DNA of 64,000 nt from the NCBI GenBank assembly GCA_017979445.1, contig CM030709.1, positions 1,550,001 through 1,614,000 on the forward strand, read 5' to 3'. Source of the DNA: Akebia trifoliata (Eukaryota; Streptophyta; Magnoliopsida; Ranunculales; Lardizabalaceae). Below are positions 36,331 to 47,825 of the stretch, one piece after another. The notes below the pieces were generated by a model that was given only the letters and a program-made list of their open reading frames with translations, made no database searches and was not told the origin of the DNA. Position numbers and translations under genes: made by a program. Position 1 is the first letter of the stretch; each line of letters begins with the position of its first letter.

Positions 36331-36863
36331 GGTTTCAGCGGAGCGAGCGAGCGAGCGAGAGAGAGAGAGGCGTTCGAGGGTTTAGAGAGAGCAGACGAGA
36401 GAGAACAGAGAGAACAGACGAGAGAGACTGTCGTTGTAATTCACTCGGGGAGGTGGCACTAATAATCAGAAACAATAGGGATGGCGCTGTAAAAAACCAT
36501 ATATTATAACTTAAACGCAAATGCAATCTCGTCCGTCCGATTCAAAAATATCTAACGCTGGGGTTTCTTTTGTTAAAACAACTGATAAAACGGAGGCATC
36601 CGAACGCCTCCCATAATATATATATATAAAATACCGGGGGAAAATTGAGTTTTATGAATGAGTAGGTGGGGGCATTTTAATTATTGTTTTAAAATTGTTT
36701 ATTATAAAAAAATTATAAAATAAGAGGGTAAAATAGTAAAATAATTAAATAACATCTAAATTATAGATTTTAAACCCTTAGTAAAAGAGGAGGTAAGTGC
36801 AACTATCAAAATGTTAGGGGGTCAAAATAGAATTATGCCAAACTCTTAAGGGGTCAAAATGTA
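35441..36863. mobile_element. Older TIR element that hosts the Mutator-like insertion
   Basis: The left arm (35441-35540, with ttgaccccctaatattttg) and right arm (36770-36863, with atgttagggggtcaa) are inverted over about 90 bp with many mismatches. Remove the younger element at 35626-36612 and the arms sit about 400 bp apart, a plausible non-autonomous DNA transposon. Confidence 0.65.
35626..36612. mobile_element. Non-autonomous Mutator-like element (165-bp TIRs)
   Basis: TIRs 35626-35790 and 36448-36612 start gggaggcgttcggatgcctc and are almost identical for the first ~120 bp. A perfect 9-bp target duplication (ataatatat) lies at 35617-35625 and 36613-36621. Long TIRs and a 9-bp duplication define Mutator-like elements. 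No transposase is present. Part of the left TIR is repeated in tandem (gtgccacctccctggcac at about 35779 and 35885). The interior has GA microsatellites and a GC-richer open frame (36195-36509) of Arg/Glu-rich low complexity with repeated gagggtttca words. It may be captured host DNA (Pack-MULE), but the source is unknown. Confidence 0.88.
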
Positions 36864-37338
36864 ACATCATTGTCATCATCTTCATCATCATCAAATTCTA
36901 TTCTCAAGGATGGAGAAGATTAAAGTGTTTTTTTTTCTTTGTAAGATAGTCATCATCATCAAACTCTAATCCGAAGGATTTGAGTGGAGTAAACCATTCC
37001 TATTCCTCTATTTCGCTCTAACCCAACTTCAAAATAGGTTTCCCATTGCACGATTCTAGATATAAATAAAGATGATTGAAGTTTTGTAATGGACCGAGAC
37101 CTACATGTTCCAATCATTGATGATGCCAACGAACTTGTTTCATTAACGACGCATAAAAGAAAATTAGGCAATCAAGCATCTTACATTCATTGATTCTCAT
37201 TAAGTTCGATATCCAATTGCCCAATTAATCTACATTATTGACTCCTACACGAGGTTTTACATGAATCATGTCATGTCTAATTATTATATATGTTAGGAGG
37301 TGATGGATTTTTTACACCGACTATCAACCTAACGTAAT

Positions 37339-37538
37339 ACCCACCCATGGGTTGCCTAAGTGGTAAGGGCGAGCACGTGAAGTGTGGCTTAGGCGAACGT
37401 CACAGGTTCGATTCCCCTCGTGGGTTTTTCTCATGATTTAACTGGAGAACCATGACGATGGGTTGCTATGGTAGTCCTCCCCGAGATTAGTTCTGATGTG
37501 CGCAAGCTGACCCGAACACTTGGTTATCAAAAAAAAAA
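37339..37538 (+). mobile_element. Au-like SINE
   Basis: The tRNA-like head has box A (ttgcctaagtggtaagg) and box B (caggttcgattcccc). The body ends ccgagattagttctgatg, then gcgcaagctgacccg and ggttatcaaaaaaaa, the pattern of plant Au SINEs as I recall it. The flanks aacctaacgtaat (37326) and aacctaacataat (37537) are a 13-bp target duplication with one mismatch. It is not a tRNA gene because its ends do not pair as an acceptor stem. Confidence 0.85.
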
Positions 37539-37754
37539 CCTAACATAATCATCCTCTTTTATTTAGGTTTGGAACAAACAATGTAATGCAAAAGACCAAT
37601 AAACTTGTTTATGAAAAAACAAAAGAATCCTAGCAAAATATTATCCCCCTTACTTTGTTCCTCTATTTTACTTTTTGGGAAGAAAAAATAGTTAAACACC
37701 TAGGCACCAAAAAGTAACTTGATGAAATGAGGCAAAATAAGATTTTTTTATTAT

Positions 37755-37905
37755 TATTATCGGGTATCCCAATAGATAGCGGATCGGGTCCATATTTGAG
37801 TTTTGCCCAATTCATAAACCATGGTCTTGTCCAAGGACCAATCTCGAGGCACGTGCAATGCCCGCCCATGACATGCACTAGGTAAGTGAGGGCCACAAAT
37901 GTGAT
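37755..37905 (-). mobile_element. Antisense SINE tail
   Basis: The reverse strand reads ctcacttacctagtgcatg, then cctcgagattggtccttgg, acaagaccatgg and attgggcaaa, collinear with 59328-59410 of the SINE at 59199. The tRNA-like head is missing. Confidence 0.6.
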
Positions 37906-38574
37906 TGATTACATATAGCAATAATAAGTAGTATTGTTTTAAAAATTGTATTTAAGATTTTGTCCAAAATTTATCAAATGGTTCGATCACAATTGGTTCA
38001 ATATAATTGGACCATTTATATTTATTCAAGGATTTTAAAAATATATATGATTTTTTTTTAAAGTACCTTTTTTTTTTTTGTTTTGTTGGGAAAATGATAG
38101 TATGGATAATTGTTAGAAGTCGCCCAATTATTAAAATGGTTTACTCAATTTAATAGTTGAAGACACAATTCTACGAAGCGGTAATTTCCAACCTCGATTC
38201 TATTTTAACCGTATCTACATAATTATCATTCGGTATATCTGAATTTTAAAACATTCGCTAATCATAACACACCAACATCTTCTTTGTTCCTATTCCTCTA
38301 TTTAGTTATGTATAAATCCATTTTGTTTTCTTCATCGACTTCTTAAATGATAATATCTAATTATATTAACACTATAAAAAATACAAGGGCAATCAAATCA
38401 AGTACTATCATGCTCCACAAACCATAACAAACAATAGGCCAATGTTTATTGACTCATGAAAAAACATGGAGTCGTGATTTTAAAATACCTTGCACAATAA
38501 TTGGGATAAAACACATATCCCAAGTGTAGATGTAATTATGAGTTTACCTTCAATAATTCAATCTGCAATTCTAA
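37906..38574. other. Gene-free stretch, nothing recognised
   Basis: AT-rich intergenic DNA with T-runs. No open frame or repeat of note. Confidence 0.4.
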
Positions 38575-39053
38575 TGTAGTCTCCTTGCTCCTCCGACGTC
38601 CAAATTAGACAAGAAGCAAGACAATCTCTCTCTAAGCAAAGCTCTTAATTCCTCAAAAAGGGGTCCCTTCTCCATTGATCTTTCTCCTTTATATAGGACT
38701 TATGTGTGATCCCTAGATTTTGGGGATCCTCTCCTTGATCCCCCAAATCCTCGGATCAGTTTATGAAAATTCCTCGTCAGCAAGATAATCAGACAGGTTT
38801 AGAAGGGACGTAATTGATTCTTCCAAAATGTTTCTAGATTCTCGGGATCTATCCTTTATCTTAGTAGAATGAGAGATAGACTTGGATCTGCACACACCCT
38901 TCCAACTGGGTAGGGGTAGATTTTAACTCCACCTGCATCTGAGCAGAAGCAATATTTGGACTTACTTGATTATTCTTCTCCTAATCTGCTTGATTTGTAT
39001 TCGGATCAGGACGCGTGTAGGGTTCAGATCATTTACAGTTTTTACCCTCTACA
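38575..39053. mobile_element. Possible solo LTR
   Basis: A GC-richer block bounded by tgtag...ctaca inverted ends with a tttatatagg word near 38690. The composition is like a plant LTR. No 5-bp target duplication was found, so this is only a suggestion. Confidence 0.25.
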
Positions 39054-39833
39054 CCAAATACATATCATGTGTCCTTGGAATAAATCTTGCCCCTTGAATT
39101 TTGTGTTTTAATTATCAAGATTTTTTTTTCATAAGTCAACTGATCGTATTCATTAAGATTTACAATAATTAAAAAATATATATATATATGTATGGAAAGA
39201 AAGCAATTAAATAATAGTTGTACAATAATGGCGAAATCACATTTAATGAATTTGAAAGCTGTTATTTGATCATAAATAATAAACAAAACAGTCCGGATCA
39301 ATTAGGCCCACCACCCGGATCCAGAATCCATTTACTGAAGGTCTCTTGATGGTTGGTAGACCCAATGAGAGTGGAAGCTATAGGTGGTCCCTTAAATACT
39401 TGGTGCATGTTGGATCATGTGAGCCTCTCTAAAATATCCTCTTGTCTGTTGCTACTCTACAAATATGTGTACGGAGGGTTAAATCTACGGATACCATGTC
39501 GGTGTACGTGCCACTCGGGGATGCATCTCATCTTTAATTAATAACATTTATTGACTTCTTATTTTTATTTATTTATTTATAAATAAAATAAAAAATAAAT
39601 GAATTAATAAGATTTGTCCACGATTAATATATATATATATATATTTTGAAGGGTCATGAATGATGAAATTAAAGAGAACAGCTCTATAACACCACATACC
39701 TAGACCTCTATTATTATTTGAAACACGCCTTTAATTATCAAAAAATATTATAAGAATTTTCATAAGTATTTCATGTTTGATAGACATAAAGTTGGAAAGA
39801 TCTGGTCGACATCATTTTAATTATATTATTTTA

Positions 39834-40197
39834 AGATAACTTCTATTAACACACCAATATTTCCTTACAGCGCACCAATCTAATCTTGTCAACTGTTTAA
39901 TTTCAAGGGTGAATCTCCATTTCGTGCGTTGGATGTGACAAAATTCCGAGTCCGATACTCTATTCGTTTTAATCAACGAATTACTGATAAAATACTAATG
40001 ATTTTTTCATATCAACGATTGCGTTGGTAATTATAAAAGTGATGACTTCATTGGAAAAATGTGTTTTGGGAACTAAAATGAACAGTATACCAGAATGGGA
40101 ATTTTGACATAAATTGAGCACGTTTTGGGAAATATCTCTAATTTCAAAAGAATTGGTGTGCCATTAGTAAAATTTTGTGTGCTTGTAGAATCTCTCT
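39834..40197. repeat. MITE (ACACACCAA family), long form
   Basis: Left agataacttctattaacaca then ccaatatttcc; right aattggtgtgccattagtaa ... tgtagaatctctct. The ends are inverted as in the 120-bp family members, but the middle is about 240 bp longer. Confidence 0.65.
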
Positions 40198-40711
40198 ATT
40201 TTGATCACATAAAAATATTAATTGAAAGTTGTAACATTTCTAAAGTTTTCCCACATATTTGCTTGTTGGTAGATGTAGACGAGGGACACATTGGACCAAA
40301 TTTGACTAAAAATAAAGTTACTTTTATAGAAATCGAAAATTTCAACTGAATCACTTTTATTAAAATTATAAAAAAAAAAAAGTAGTCATATTTAGACAAT
40401 CTACAATGACATAATGAGGCAAATGCACAAGAACATGAGTTTGTATTGTAGGGCTTCCAGTCTATGTTACCTGGTTCGCGGGTTCGAGTTTAGGTTTGTG
40501 ATTCGAGATTTGTGATTCACCACTCTAAAACAAACCCAGTTTATGTGGGTAGAGATAGAGATGAGAGCATTTGAAGGTTGAAACTAAGAGTAAGGTCAAA
40601 AAGAGATTGAAGGTAACTGATTTTGAGAAGAAATAATCAAAAGTTTTATTTTTATTTATAAGTTGTAGATGAACAAACCCGATTTTTTATCATCAATTTG
40701 TAAATCACTTT

Positions 40712-40808
40712 TGATGGGGTTAGAAATTTTAAATTGGGCTGATTTTTGTGAGGATGATCATCTTCACATAAAATCAGCCCAATCTGAAAATTTTAAACCA
40801 CATGGGAC
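40712..40808. repeat. Small hairpin related to the 35-kb foldback
   Basis: gatggggttagaaatttta, attgggctgatttttgtgag and gatgatcat pair with the complementary right half ending aaattttaaaccacatggg. It shares the gctgattttt(g)gtgaggatgatc core with 35041-35421. Confidence 0.7.
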
Positions 40809-41220
40809 AAATTTTGACTCCCCTAACATTGACTGTTGTACACTACCCTACACGGGTTGCAGCCAAAGTTAGAGACATTTGATGATTTTTCATTAGTTTA
40901 TTTATAAAGACTAAGGTCAAAGTGGTATGCAATCAGTTTGAAAACTTGGTAATCCTGATGACTTTCCAAAAGATTCGTGATAAAATGAGGCGCTAAACCA
41001 TACACGGCTGATGTGGTAAGTAAATAGAATTGTAGATCTTTTTTCTTGTGTTAAAATCACGTTTTAACATGCCATTTTATCATTAGTCTTTCAAATATAT
41101 ATCATAAGGATAGGGAAATTGGGGATATTGTTCTGAATTATTAGAATTAAAAGTGAAAGTTTGCTTCTTAGTATTATTTAATAGATGCATTCCAGTCAAA
41201 CTAAACAAATAAATTTATAA
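40809..41220. other. Gene-free stretch before the young LINE
   Basis: AT-rich DNA. It ends with the left copy of the LINE target duplication (gaaaataatacaactt, 41221-41236). Confidence 0.5.
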
Positions 41221-41236
41221 GAAAATAATACAACTT

Positions 41237-42565
41237 TTAGGGATTAGGGGTCTTAGATTAGCTAATAGAGCGCTTTTAGGGAAGTGGCTTTGGAGGTTTG
41301 GGGAGGAAAGGGGTAGATTGTGGAGGAGAGTTATTACGGCCAAGTACGGAAGGTTATCTGCATGCCCAAGAAGAACGGGGGGTTGGGGATTAGGGGTCTT
41401 AGATTAGCTAATAGAGCGCTTTTAGGGAAGTGGCTTTGGAGGTTTGGGGAGGAAAGGGGTAGATTGTGGAGGAGAGTTATTACGGCCAAGTACGGAGATA
41501 AGAGACTAGGTTGGTTTAGTGGCGAGGCTAATAACTCGTATGGGTGTAGCGTTTGGAAGGGGATTCTCAAAGTGAGGGAGGAGTTTGAGAAAGGGATTAG
41601 ATTCAAAGCGGGTATAGGAGACAAGATTAGATTCTGGGAGGATAACTGGTGTGGCATTTCACCTCTAGCAATCCAATTTCCGTCATTGTACACTTGTTCA
41701 CTGAGAAAGAATTGCTCGATCCAGCAATGTTTGATTCGAAATGACTGCAGCTCTACTTGGGATTTGGGGTTCAGGCGAAATTTTAATGATTGGGAATTAA
41801 CAGACGTGACATCTTTCCTTGATCTCCTGCATTCTTATTTTCTTGATGAAAGTGTACAGGACAGGTGGGAATGGACGAGGGCCAAGGATTTGAGATTCTC
41901 TGTTAGATCCTTCTACAAGTGGCTTAACCCTTTTGCAGATCGACATTTCCTCGGGTCCATTTTGTGGTCCAACTCAGTTCCCTCTAAAATTTCTTTCTTT
42001 GTTTGGCTGGCTTTCCTTGGAAAAATTCTTACAATGGACAATTTGATTACTCGGGGTTGGATTACTCCTAACTGTTGCCCCCTTTGTATGAAGGATGGGG
42101 AGTCTGTCGACCATATCTTAATCCATTGTCCCTTTACTTATAATATTTGGTCAATTTTCCTTGGTTTGTTTCGCATCCAGTGGGTCTTTCCTCGTAAGTT
42201 TTCCTCATTGTTAGAGGGGTGGGCTAGTAAGGTTTTTTCTTCAAGAGAAAGATATCTTTGGGTTATTCTTCCTTCGGCTATTGCTTGGGGGGTGTGGAAC
42301 GAGAGAAATAACAGGGTGTTCAATAATAAGATGAGGAGCTCTCATGCCAGTTTTATGGAGATATTGGGCCTCATGTATCTTTGGTCGAAACAGAGTACAG
42401 AATTCACAGGGACTACTTTTGATGACTTTGTTTTTAGATGGAATTCCTTATGTAATCACTGATGTATTAGCTTTCATTTCTTTTTCTTTTTTTGAGGCTT
42501 CCTCGGCCTCCTTGTTCTGTGTTTTCCCTCTTTTCATCAATATATTATACTTTTCAAAAAAAAAA
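41237..42565 (+). mobile_element. Young 5'-truncated LINE with 16-bp target duplication
   Basis: An open frame to 42462 encodes the C-terminal part of LINE ORF2: [49 protein letters not shown], and a zf-RVT motif CPLC...ESVDHILIHC, ending VFRWNSLCNH. A 3' UTR with cctcggcctcc and a poly(A) follow. A perfect 16-bp duplication (gaaaataatacaactt) lies at 41221-41236 and 42566-42581. No stop interrupts the frame, so it is recent. The start holds a 110-bp direct repeat (41241-41350 and 41387-41496). Reverse transcriptase itself is missing, so it cannot move alone. It is not a host gene. Confidence 0.93.
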
Positions 42566-42856
42566 GAAAATAATACAACTTGATACGTCTATAAGTGCAT
42601 GATATTGGGCAATGAAGAAAACATTTTTTCATCAATTACAGGGTTGGGGGATGGATCTACCTCGAATTCGATAGATGATGGAAAATTTTGGTATTAATGG
42701 ACATTTAACACATTTAAATTAATAAAATACTTGACTTTAAGGACAATTAAAATTGAGGATAGTTCGGGCAACAATATCTATTTACTTATTAAGTGAAGAC
42801 ATAAGACATACATATCAAAATATACATGTATATAATAAAACCAAGCATAAGGTACA

Positions 42857-42968
42857 TACCATGGTTTTAAAATCATCTGAGACCGAGATGACTGATGACT
42901 AACCTGAGTCATCTCGGTATCGTTTGTGAACATGACGAGACAGGAAAGCGAGATTGAAAACCTTGGTA
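42857..42968. repeat. MITE (gttttaaatctc family), copy 3
   Basis: The ends taccatggttttaaaatca and cgagattgaaaaccttggta are inverted. The inner gaccgagatgactga / gagtcatctcggtatcg words also pair. About 112 bp. Confidence 0.65.
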
Positions 42969-43145
42969 CTAATAGCTTAAGTTTATTTACTAGCTATATG
43001 TCTTTGAAAATGCTCTGCTTGACTTTACGCTAATGCTCTTGGCCCATCCGTGACTAGACGTGTCCACATACAAAACTCTCATGGCCTAGCTGGAGCTGAA
43101 CCTCCACTGCAAAGGTGCTCAAAGCTTTCTATGCGAATTCCATTC

Positions 43146-45638
43146 TCAGAGCATTTTTATGATCCAAAGTTTATACCTATTTATATACATATATACAAGA
43201 CAAGGCCCAGTAAGATTGGAATCTGAAAGGTGCTTGCAAAGCTTGAGATATGGTTCAATGTTTCCTGTTTCTTGTATCCTTTTTCTTAGTCCCTGAAGCA
43301 CAGCTGCCCTGTCGAGATGCTCTGGACAAAAACCCATGTCTAGCATTTTTATTATTGTTTCAGAAGCATCTTCGAAATGTGTCCCTTTGATATATCCCCT
43401 CAACAACCAGGATAAAGTTTTCTTCCTCCGTACAGAGCTGGCAACCTCCATGCCAGTAAGCAATCGAGCAACAGCAGAGGCCTCCTTTTGAGAAGCACAA
43501 ATGGCTAAGACTATACCGTAGAGCTCCCAGTCGAGCTCCTTACCGACAAGCTTCATTTCCCATAACTGTTGCTCTGCCTCAAGTCCTCGGCCAGCACAAA
43601 TGTACATGGCTAAGAGCCTCTCGTGAACAACTCCAGAATGTACAGAGCCTCCCTCTTCAATCACCCAGTTGGACAAGCGAACCCCATACCCAATAAGGTC
43701 TGACTGATAATTATCCATAAGCCTGACATTTTCTACATCAAGTTCAGCAATCAAACCAGCCTTCGTGAAACCTTTTAACTTACGTAGAGCTTTTGAGAAC
43801 TCATTCAGCTCTTTAACAATTGCTGTCATCGCAATAAGGAAGCTGTAGACCTCTGGTCTCAAGCCAAACTCCTTGAAGTCCGTCACCAATTTAACTGCAT
43901 CAAAGTAGTCTCCATCAACCTGAAATAAGATATGGGAAAAAATAAATTGAAGTGGTGTTCATGACCAAGTCCTATGTCTCAACAACTGACTAAAAACTCG
44001 TTTAGATGGATGGGACAGTAGGAGAAATAGCACAAGTCGAAATTAGCAGAAAAGATGATGAAGAGAAAAGAACCTTCATTCAACATAATAGATCAACACT
44101 GTTTCAAGGTTGTTTTGAGGTGCAAAGGGAGCATCCTCCAAAACACACAACATCCAAATGCACTTTGTGGACATTCATCCCCAACTGCATTTTGTACCGA
44201 ATGGAGCCTACATTATGAAAAAAAAAAAAAACTATCTAGACGAACACCAAACCTATCCAATACACATTAAATCTATAAAATGTGAAGTACTTAAAGAATG
44301 AAAAATTAGGGTAAGAAGATGCATTACGAAAATGCTATATCTAAATACTTTCTGTCCACCTTACAACTTCAACTATAAAACCATTTCCTTATTATCATGT
44401 CATAGATAGATCTATATATTTATCTAGTAAAGAAGGTATCAAATATTAAGTAACTTTAGCCCCATATACAATGTGGATCTGTTTCCTACTCCCATACTCA
44501 CACATATAAAGGAATCAACACACACTTATTCAGTATCATATAACTGTGATAAACTAGATGCCAGTACAAACGTGTACAAACTAAATGTGAGAATCAAGCA
44601 ACCCAAACAAATCTCCATCTGGGTTGATAACAGAAGTAATCATATATAGCTCAAGCAATACAAGTATAAATTTCCTGGTTAATGATGAAGCAATCGTAAC
44701 CCACATTCTACAATGACAGTTCCTTGACATTACGATACAATATCAAAAGCTAACCCACGAATATGAAGTAATTACAGGATTCTTTTTTATTTAATTATAT
44801 TTAGAACAGATCAGATAAGTCATTTAGAGTAACTATAAGAAAGAAAAAGCAAAATTGGACATTACAATTAACAGAAGCTTACCATCATTTTCCAAGCAAG
44901 GTACCCCGTTGGGCCTCCTTTGTTTCCGTCAGGATCGTCCACAGTAAAAGCAATTCCCCTCCTTAGAACCTCTTTAACAAATAACACAGCTTTCTCCTTC
45001 TTACCCATCTCCCAATACAAAGAAATCACCTTCTCTATCATACTAAAACTCGGCTTCAACCCCACACAATCCATGTCCACAAGAAGATCAACCACGTCTC
45101 CAACAACATGTTCGCCTTCAATCACCTTTTTAACCCAACCACACATGATCGAAACCATCAACTCCATAGTCTCCTTATCGACCCGGTTTTCCTTCTGGAG
45201 CCACTCGAACACCTCCAACGCACACCATGAATCTCTCCCCTCTTGAGAGAAGTAAACCAAGACCAACTGCAATTCTCGGGAAGAGAGCCGATTATTCATC
45301 TCCTCAAGAACATCGGCAGGTTCCCTAACCATCCGTTCCAATTCCTCGATCGCTTCGAAAAATCCCTCACTCATTCCATCTTTGTCGTCACTCGTCAAGA
45401 ACCGATCCAATTCAATGGATCCAAACAACCTAGAATCCCCAATTTTGCTCCTCTTTGGAATAAGAAAGGGAGGACTTTTACAGTTTCGGATTCCAATTGA
45501 AACCCTAGAACAAGCTCCAGTTGCAACACTCGAATTAAATCGAGGAAAAACGAATCGATACCGAGTAAATGAACGAGAAGATGTTATGGGAAAATCTAAT
45601 TGGATGAGGGAAGCTAACAATCCATGATTAGCAGCCAT
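43146..45638 (-). CDS. PPR-like protein, probably organelle-targeted
   Basis: Two exons, 45638-44883 and 43919-43146, with a GT-AG intron in phase 0, give 509 aa. The N terminus (residues 1-65) is rich in Ser, Arg and hydrophobics with few acids, like a plastid or mitochondrial transit peptide. The middle and C-terminal parts show degenerate 35-residue helical pairs such as LVDLLVDMDCVGLKPSFSM and LVTDFKEFGLRPEVYSFLI, which fit pentatricopeptide repeats. The end is GPCLVYMYINRYKLWIIKML. PPR proteins bind organelle RNA in editing, splicing or stability, but the target here is unknown. I believe an Arabidopsis relative is At2g30100, from memory only. The intron (43920-44882) holds nothing recognisable. 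The start is the first ATG after a telo-box-rich leader. The coding sequence looks intact. Confidence 0.85.
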
Positions 45639-45654
45639 TTCTCCTCTACTTTTT

Positions 45655-45885
45655 ATGATTTTGGACTACAAATTGATTAGGGTTTCTGTTCTGATATACA
45701 CAGTGAAGAAGAAGTCCATGAAAGATAGAGGTACAAATTTGAAGAAAACACGATTTCACAGTTAGTGGTTTGATTGAAAATCTTAGAAGAAACCCTAATT
45801 TGAGTTTGATTTCTTCTTTTTTGGACTAGAAATTAATTAGGGTTTCATTTCGGAAAGAACTTTGAAGAAACCCTAATTTGGATTT
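45655..45885 (-). promoter_or_regulatory. Promoter/leader with duplicated telo-box words
   Basis: Four aaaccctaat-type telo-boxes lie just upstream of the PPR gene: two as attagggttt (near 45675 and 45836) and two as aaaccctaat (near 45790 and 45869). The phrase ttggacta(c/g)aaatt precedes each of the first two and repeats with a 160-bp period (45661, 45821). This suggests local duplication. The regulatory effect is inferred from known telo-box roles. Confidence 0.5.
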
Positions 45886-46292
45886 GGTTTCAGTTCTTCA
45901 GTACAAGTCTACAACTGCCGTTCTTTGCTACCACAAAAAGATTTGTCTGAATAGACCACGAATATCAACTTGGCGGAATTTACCCGTTTTGTACCTGAAA
46001 TCACGAAAATGCCCTTCAAGTTTCTGGGAGTACTTTCGGTTTTCTGAAAGCCATTTGGTAATTTAAAATAGAATTTTTAAGAATGTGTTTGAACTTTGAA
46101 TGAGACGTTTTGACTTACATAAGCTGGCTGTTGGACTCTGAGTCATACTCGGTCTAACTCGGCTCTTGTTAAAAGATAGACCGAGTTTCCAAAGATAGAC
46201 AAATTTCAGATTTGATAGCCTACATGTCTCCTTGTCATACTAACTAGTAAGTTACAATCCACAAGTAAGTGTAGAAAATTCACATATATTTA

Positions 46293-46980
46293 TGACATAA
46301 AATGGGTTGGATTTTATGAGTGATCCGAATAAAAAATGGGTTGAATATAATTGTTGTTCCTTGACCAGAGTTGGATCCGGGTCAGACACAAATCCATCCC
46401 TACATCCGCCTAGATCTAAATGATATATTATTTTAAAAATTATATTTTTCAGAACGCTAATGATTTTTTGACTCGACATTTTTACTTGATCTGTACTTGG
46501 TTGACGTGACAAGGGCATATAATCACTAATCGTTTTCCTTGTGCATCCTAAAGAAAAAGATCAATGGTTCAATGGCCTTATCACATCAGCCGCGTATAGA
46601 CCGAGTGAAAATTTTTGAGTTAGAAAATCACGAACTCTTTTCAAAATATATATTTTTCTATTACTTTAATATAACATGAAATTTTATAAAATAAAATAAT
46701 TATAATAATAAAATAGAATAGTATAACAATTAAAAAAGAAATATAATAAAAAAATTGTTGAATGATCTAAAACTATCCAACTTGACCAACCCAAATCAAG
46801 TAATTCGTTGGGTTGGATCCGGATTTAGTGAAAGCAAAATGTTTCAAATATGATTTTAGCTAATGGGTTTCGGGTTGGATTCATAAATGAATCTAGATCC
46901 AAATAAAATTTTGGATTTGGATGTTGATATTGATATACTCAGATCTGATCCGATCCAAACTTGGTCCATTTTAGGCCCTA
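46293..46980. repeat. Dispersed repeat, copy 2, with a nested foldback
   Basis: Collinear with 8693-9200 except for an extra ~190 bp at 46452-46640. That extra block is itself a foldback (gattttttgactcgacattt opposed by aaaatttttgagttagaaaatc; cgttttccttgtgcatcctaa near the centre). The outer ends are ataaaatgggttgg and tccattttaggcc. The inner element inserted later. Confidence 0.65.
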
Positions 46981-47825
46981 CATATATTGACATAATTGCA
47001 ACACAAGAAAGTAATACGTTGATACATTAGCTAAATGCTTTTCACTTACTTGGTGAATTTTAGACTTGCTCTTCGCTCTCAATTGGCATCCCTCCTTCAA
47101 AGAGGATGCTAAGTGTTTCTCCCATCTGTAAAAGAAAACAATCAACTTTTGAGCCCAATCATACATTCATACTAGATTTTAGGGAGGCCCAAGCCCATTT
47201 CAAAAGTCGAACAAAATGGCCATTAGCACATGGTCTGACACATACATATACATTGGCATACACTTGATATGTACAACATACATACATGAGTAGCAAGCAC
47301 GACGCAGACAGACTCCCTACAACTAAGGCATGTAAAGAACACTATACACACGACCATCACATTGTTAATGCTAGCTAGCGATCGCATGTCTTGTTCCATG
47401 GATCCATTATGTATAGATGTATTATGCAAGTAATTCGTGAAGATGGTTTTCTTCTTTCTCTTGAGTCGAATAGTGAGCCTTATTCAGTTTATTATGCAAG
47501 TAATTGTATTGTTGGTTATTTCTTTAGGCTATCGGTTGGGTGAGGCTGTTTCAGATAAGGTCCGACTCAAAGGTGCAATAGGGTTGAGTTGAACCCATGT
47601 TAGCCAACAATACAATTTTTGGCAAACTTAGGTAGAGCCTGGACCAAGGTCTTCATTTGAGCTACCTGGACTGCCACACTGGTCCAAATGACATATAAGC
47701 CCATTAGAATTGCTGGTCTAGATTTGGTTTGAAGAATAAATTCTTTTTCTTAATCGAAGGAATGGATTACTATTCAATTACCAATTTTAAAATTCAAATT
47801 CAAATCCAATGGTGAAAAAATATAT
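46981..47825. other. Gene-free stretch, nothing recognised
   Basis: Intergenic DNA with short ca/ta-rich runs (about 47220-47290). No gene or repeat family was identified. Confidence 0.4.

Noticed and set aside
36195..36509. Arg/Glu-rich 104-codon frame as a gene
   Set aside because: It lies inside a Mutator-like element and is largely GA microsatellite. Kept only as possible captured cargo.
37339..37425. tRNA gene on the plus strand
   Set aside because: Boxes A and B are present but there is no acceptor stem or proper anticodon arm, and a SINE body and tail follow.
38575..39053. Firm call of a solo LTR
   Set aside because: No 5-bp target duplication and no match to another LTR in the window, so only a low-confidence entry is given.
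41320..42462. 380-codon open frame as a host gene
   Set aside because: It encodes the end of LINE ORF2 with a zf-RVT motif, lacks a real ATG start, and sits inside a target duplication.
28436..43145. A hidden gene in the 14.7-kb gap
   Set aside because: I looked at both strands for exon-like, domain-bearing stretches and saw only transposon-derived coding sequence.
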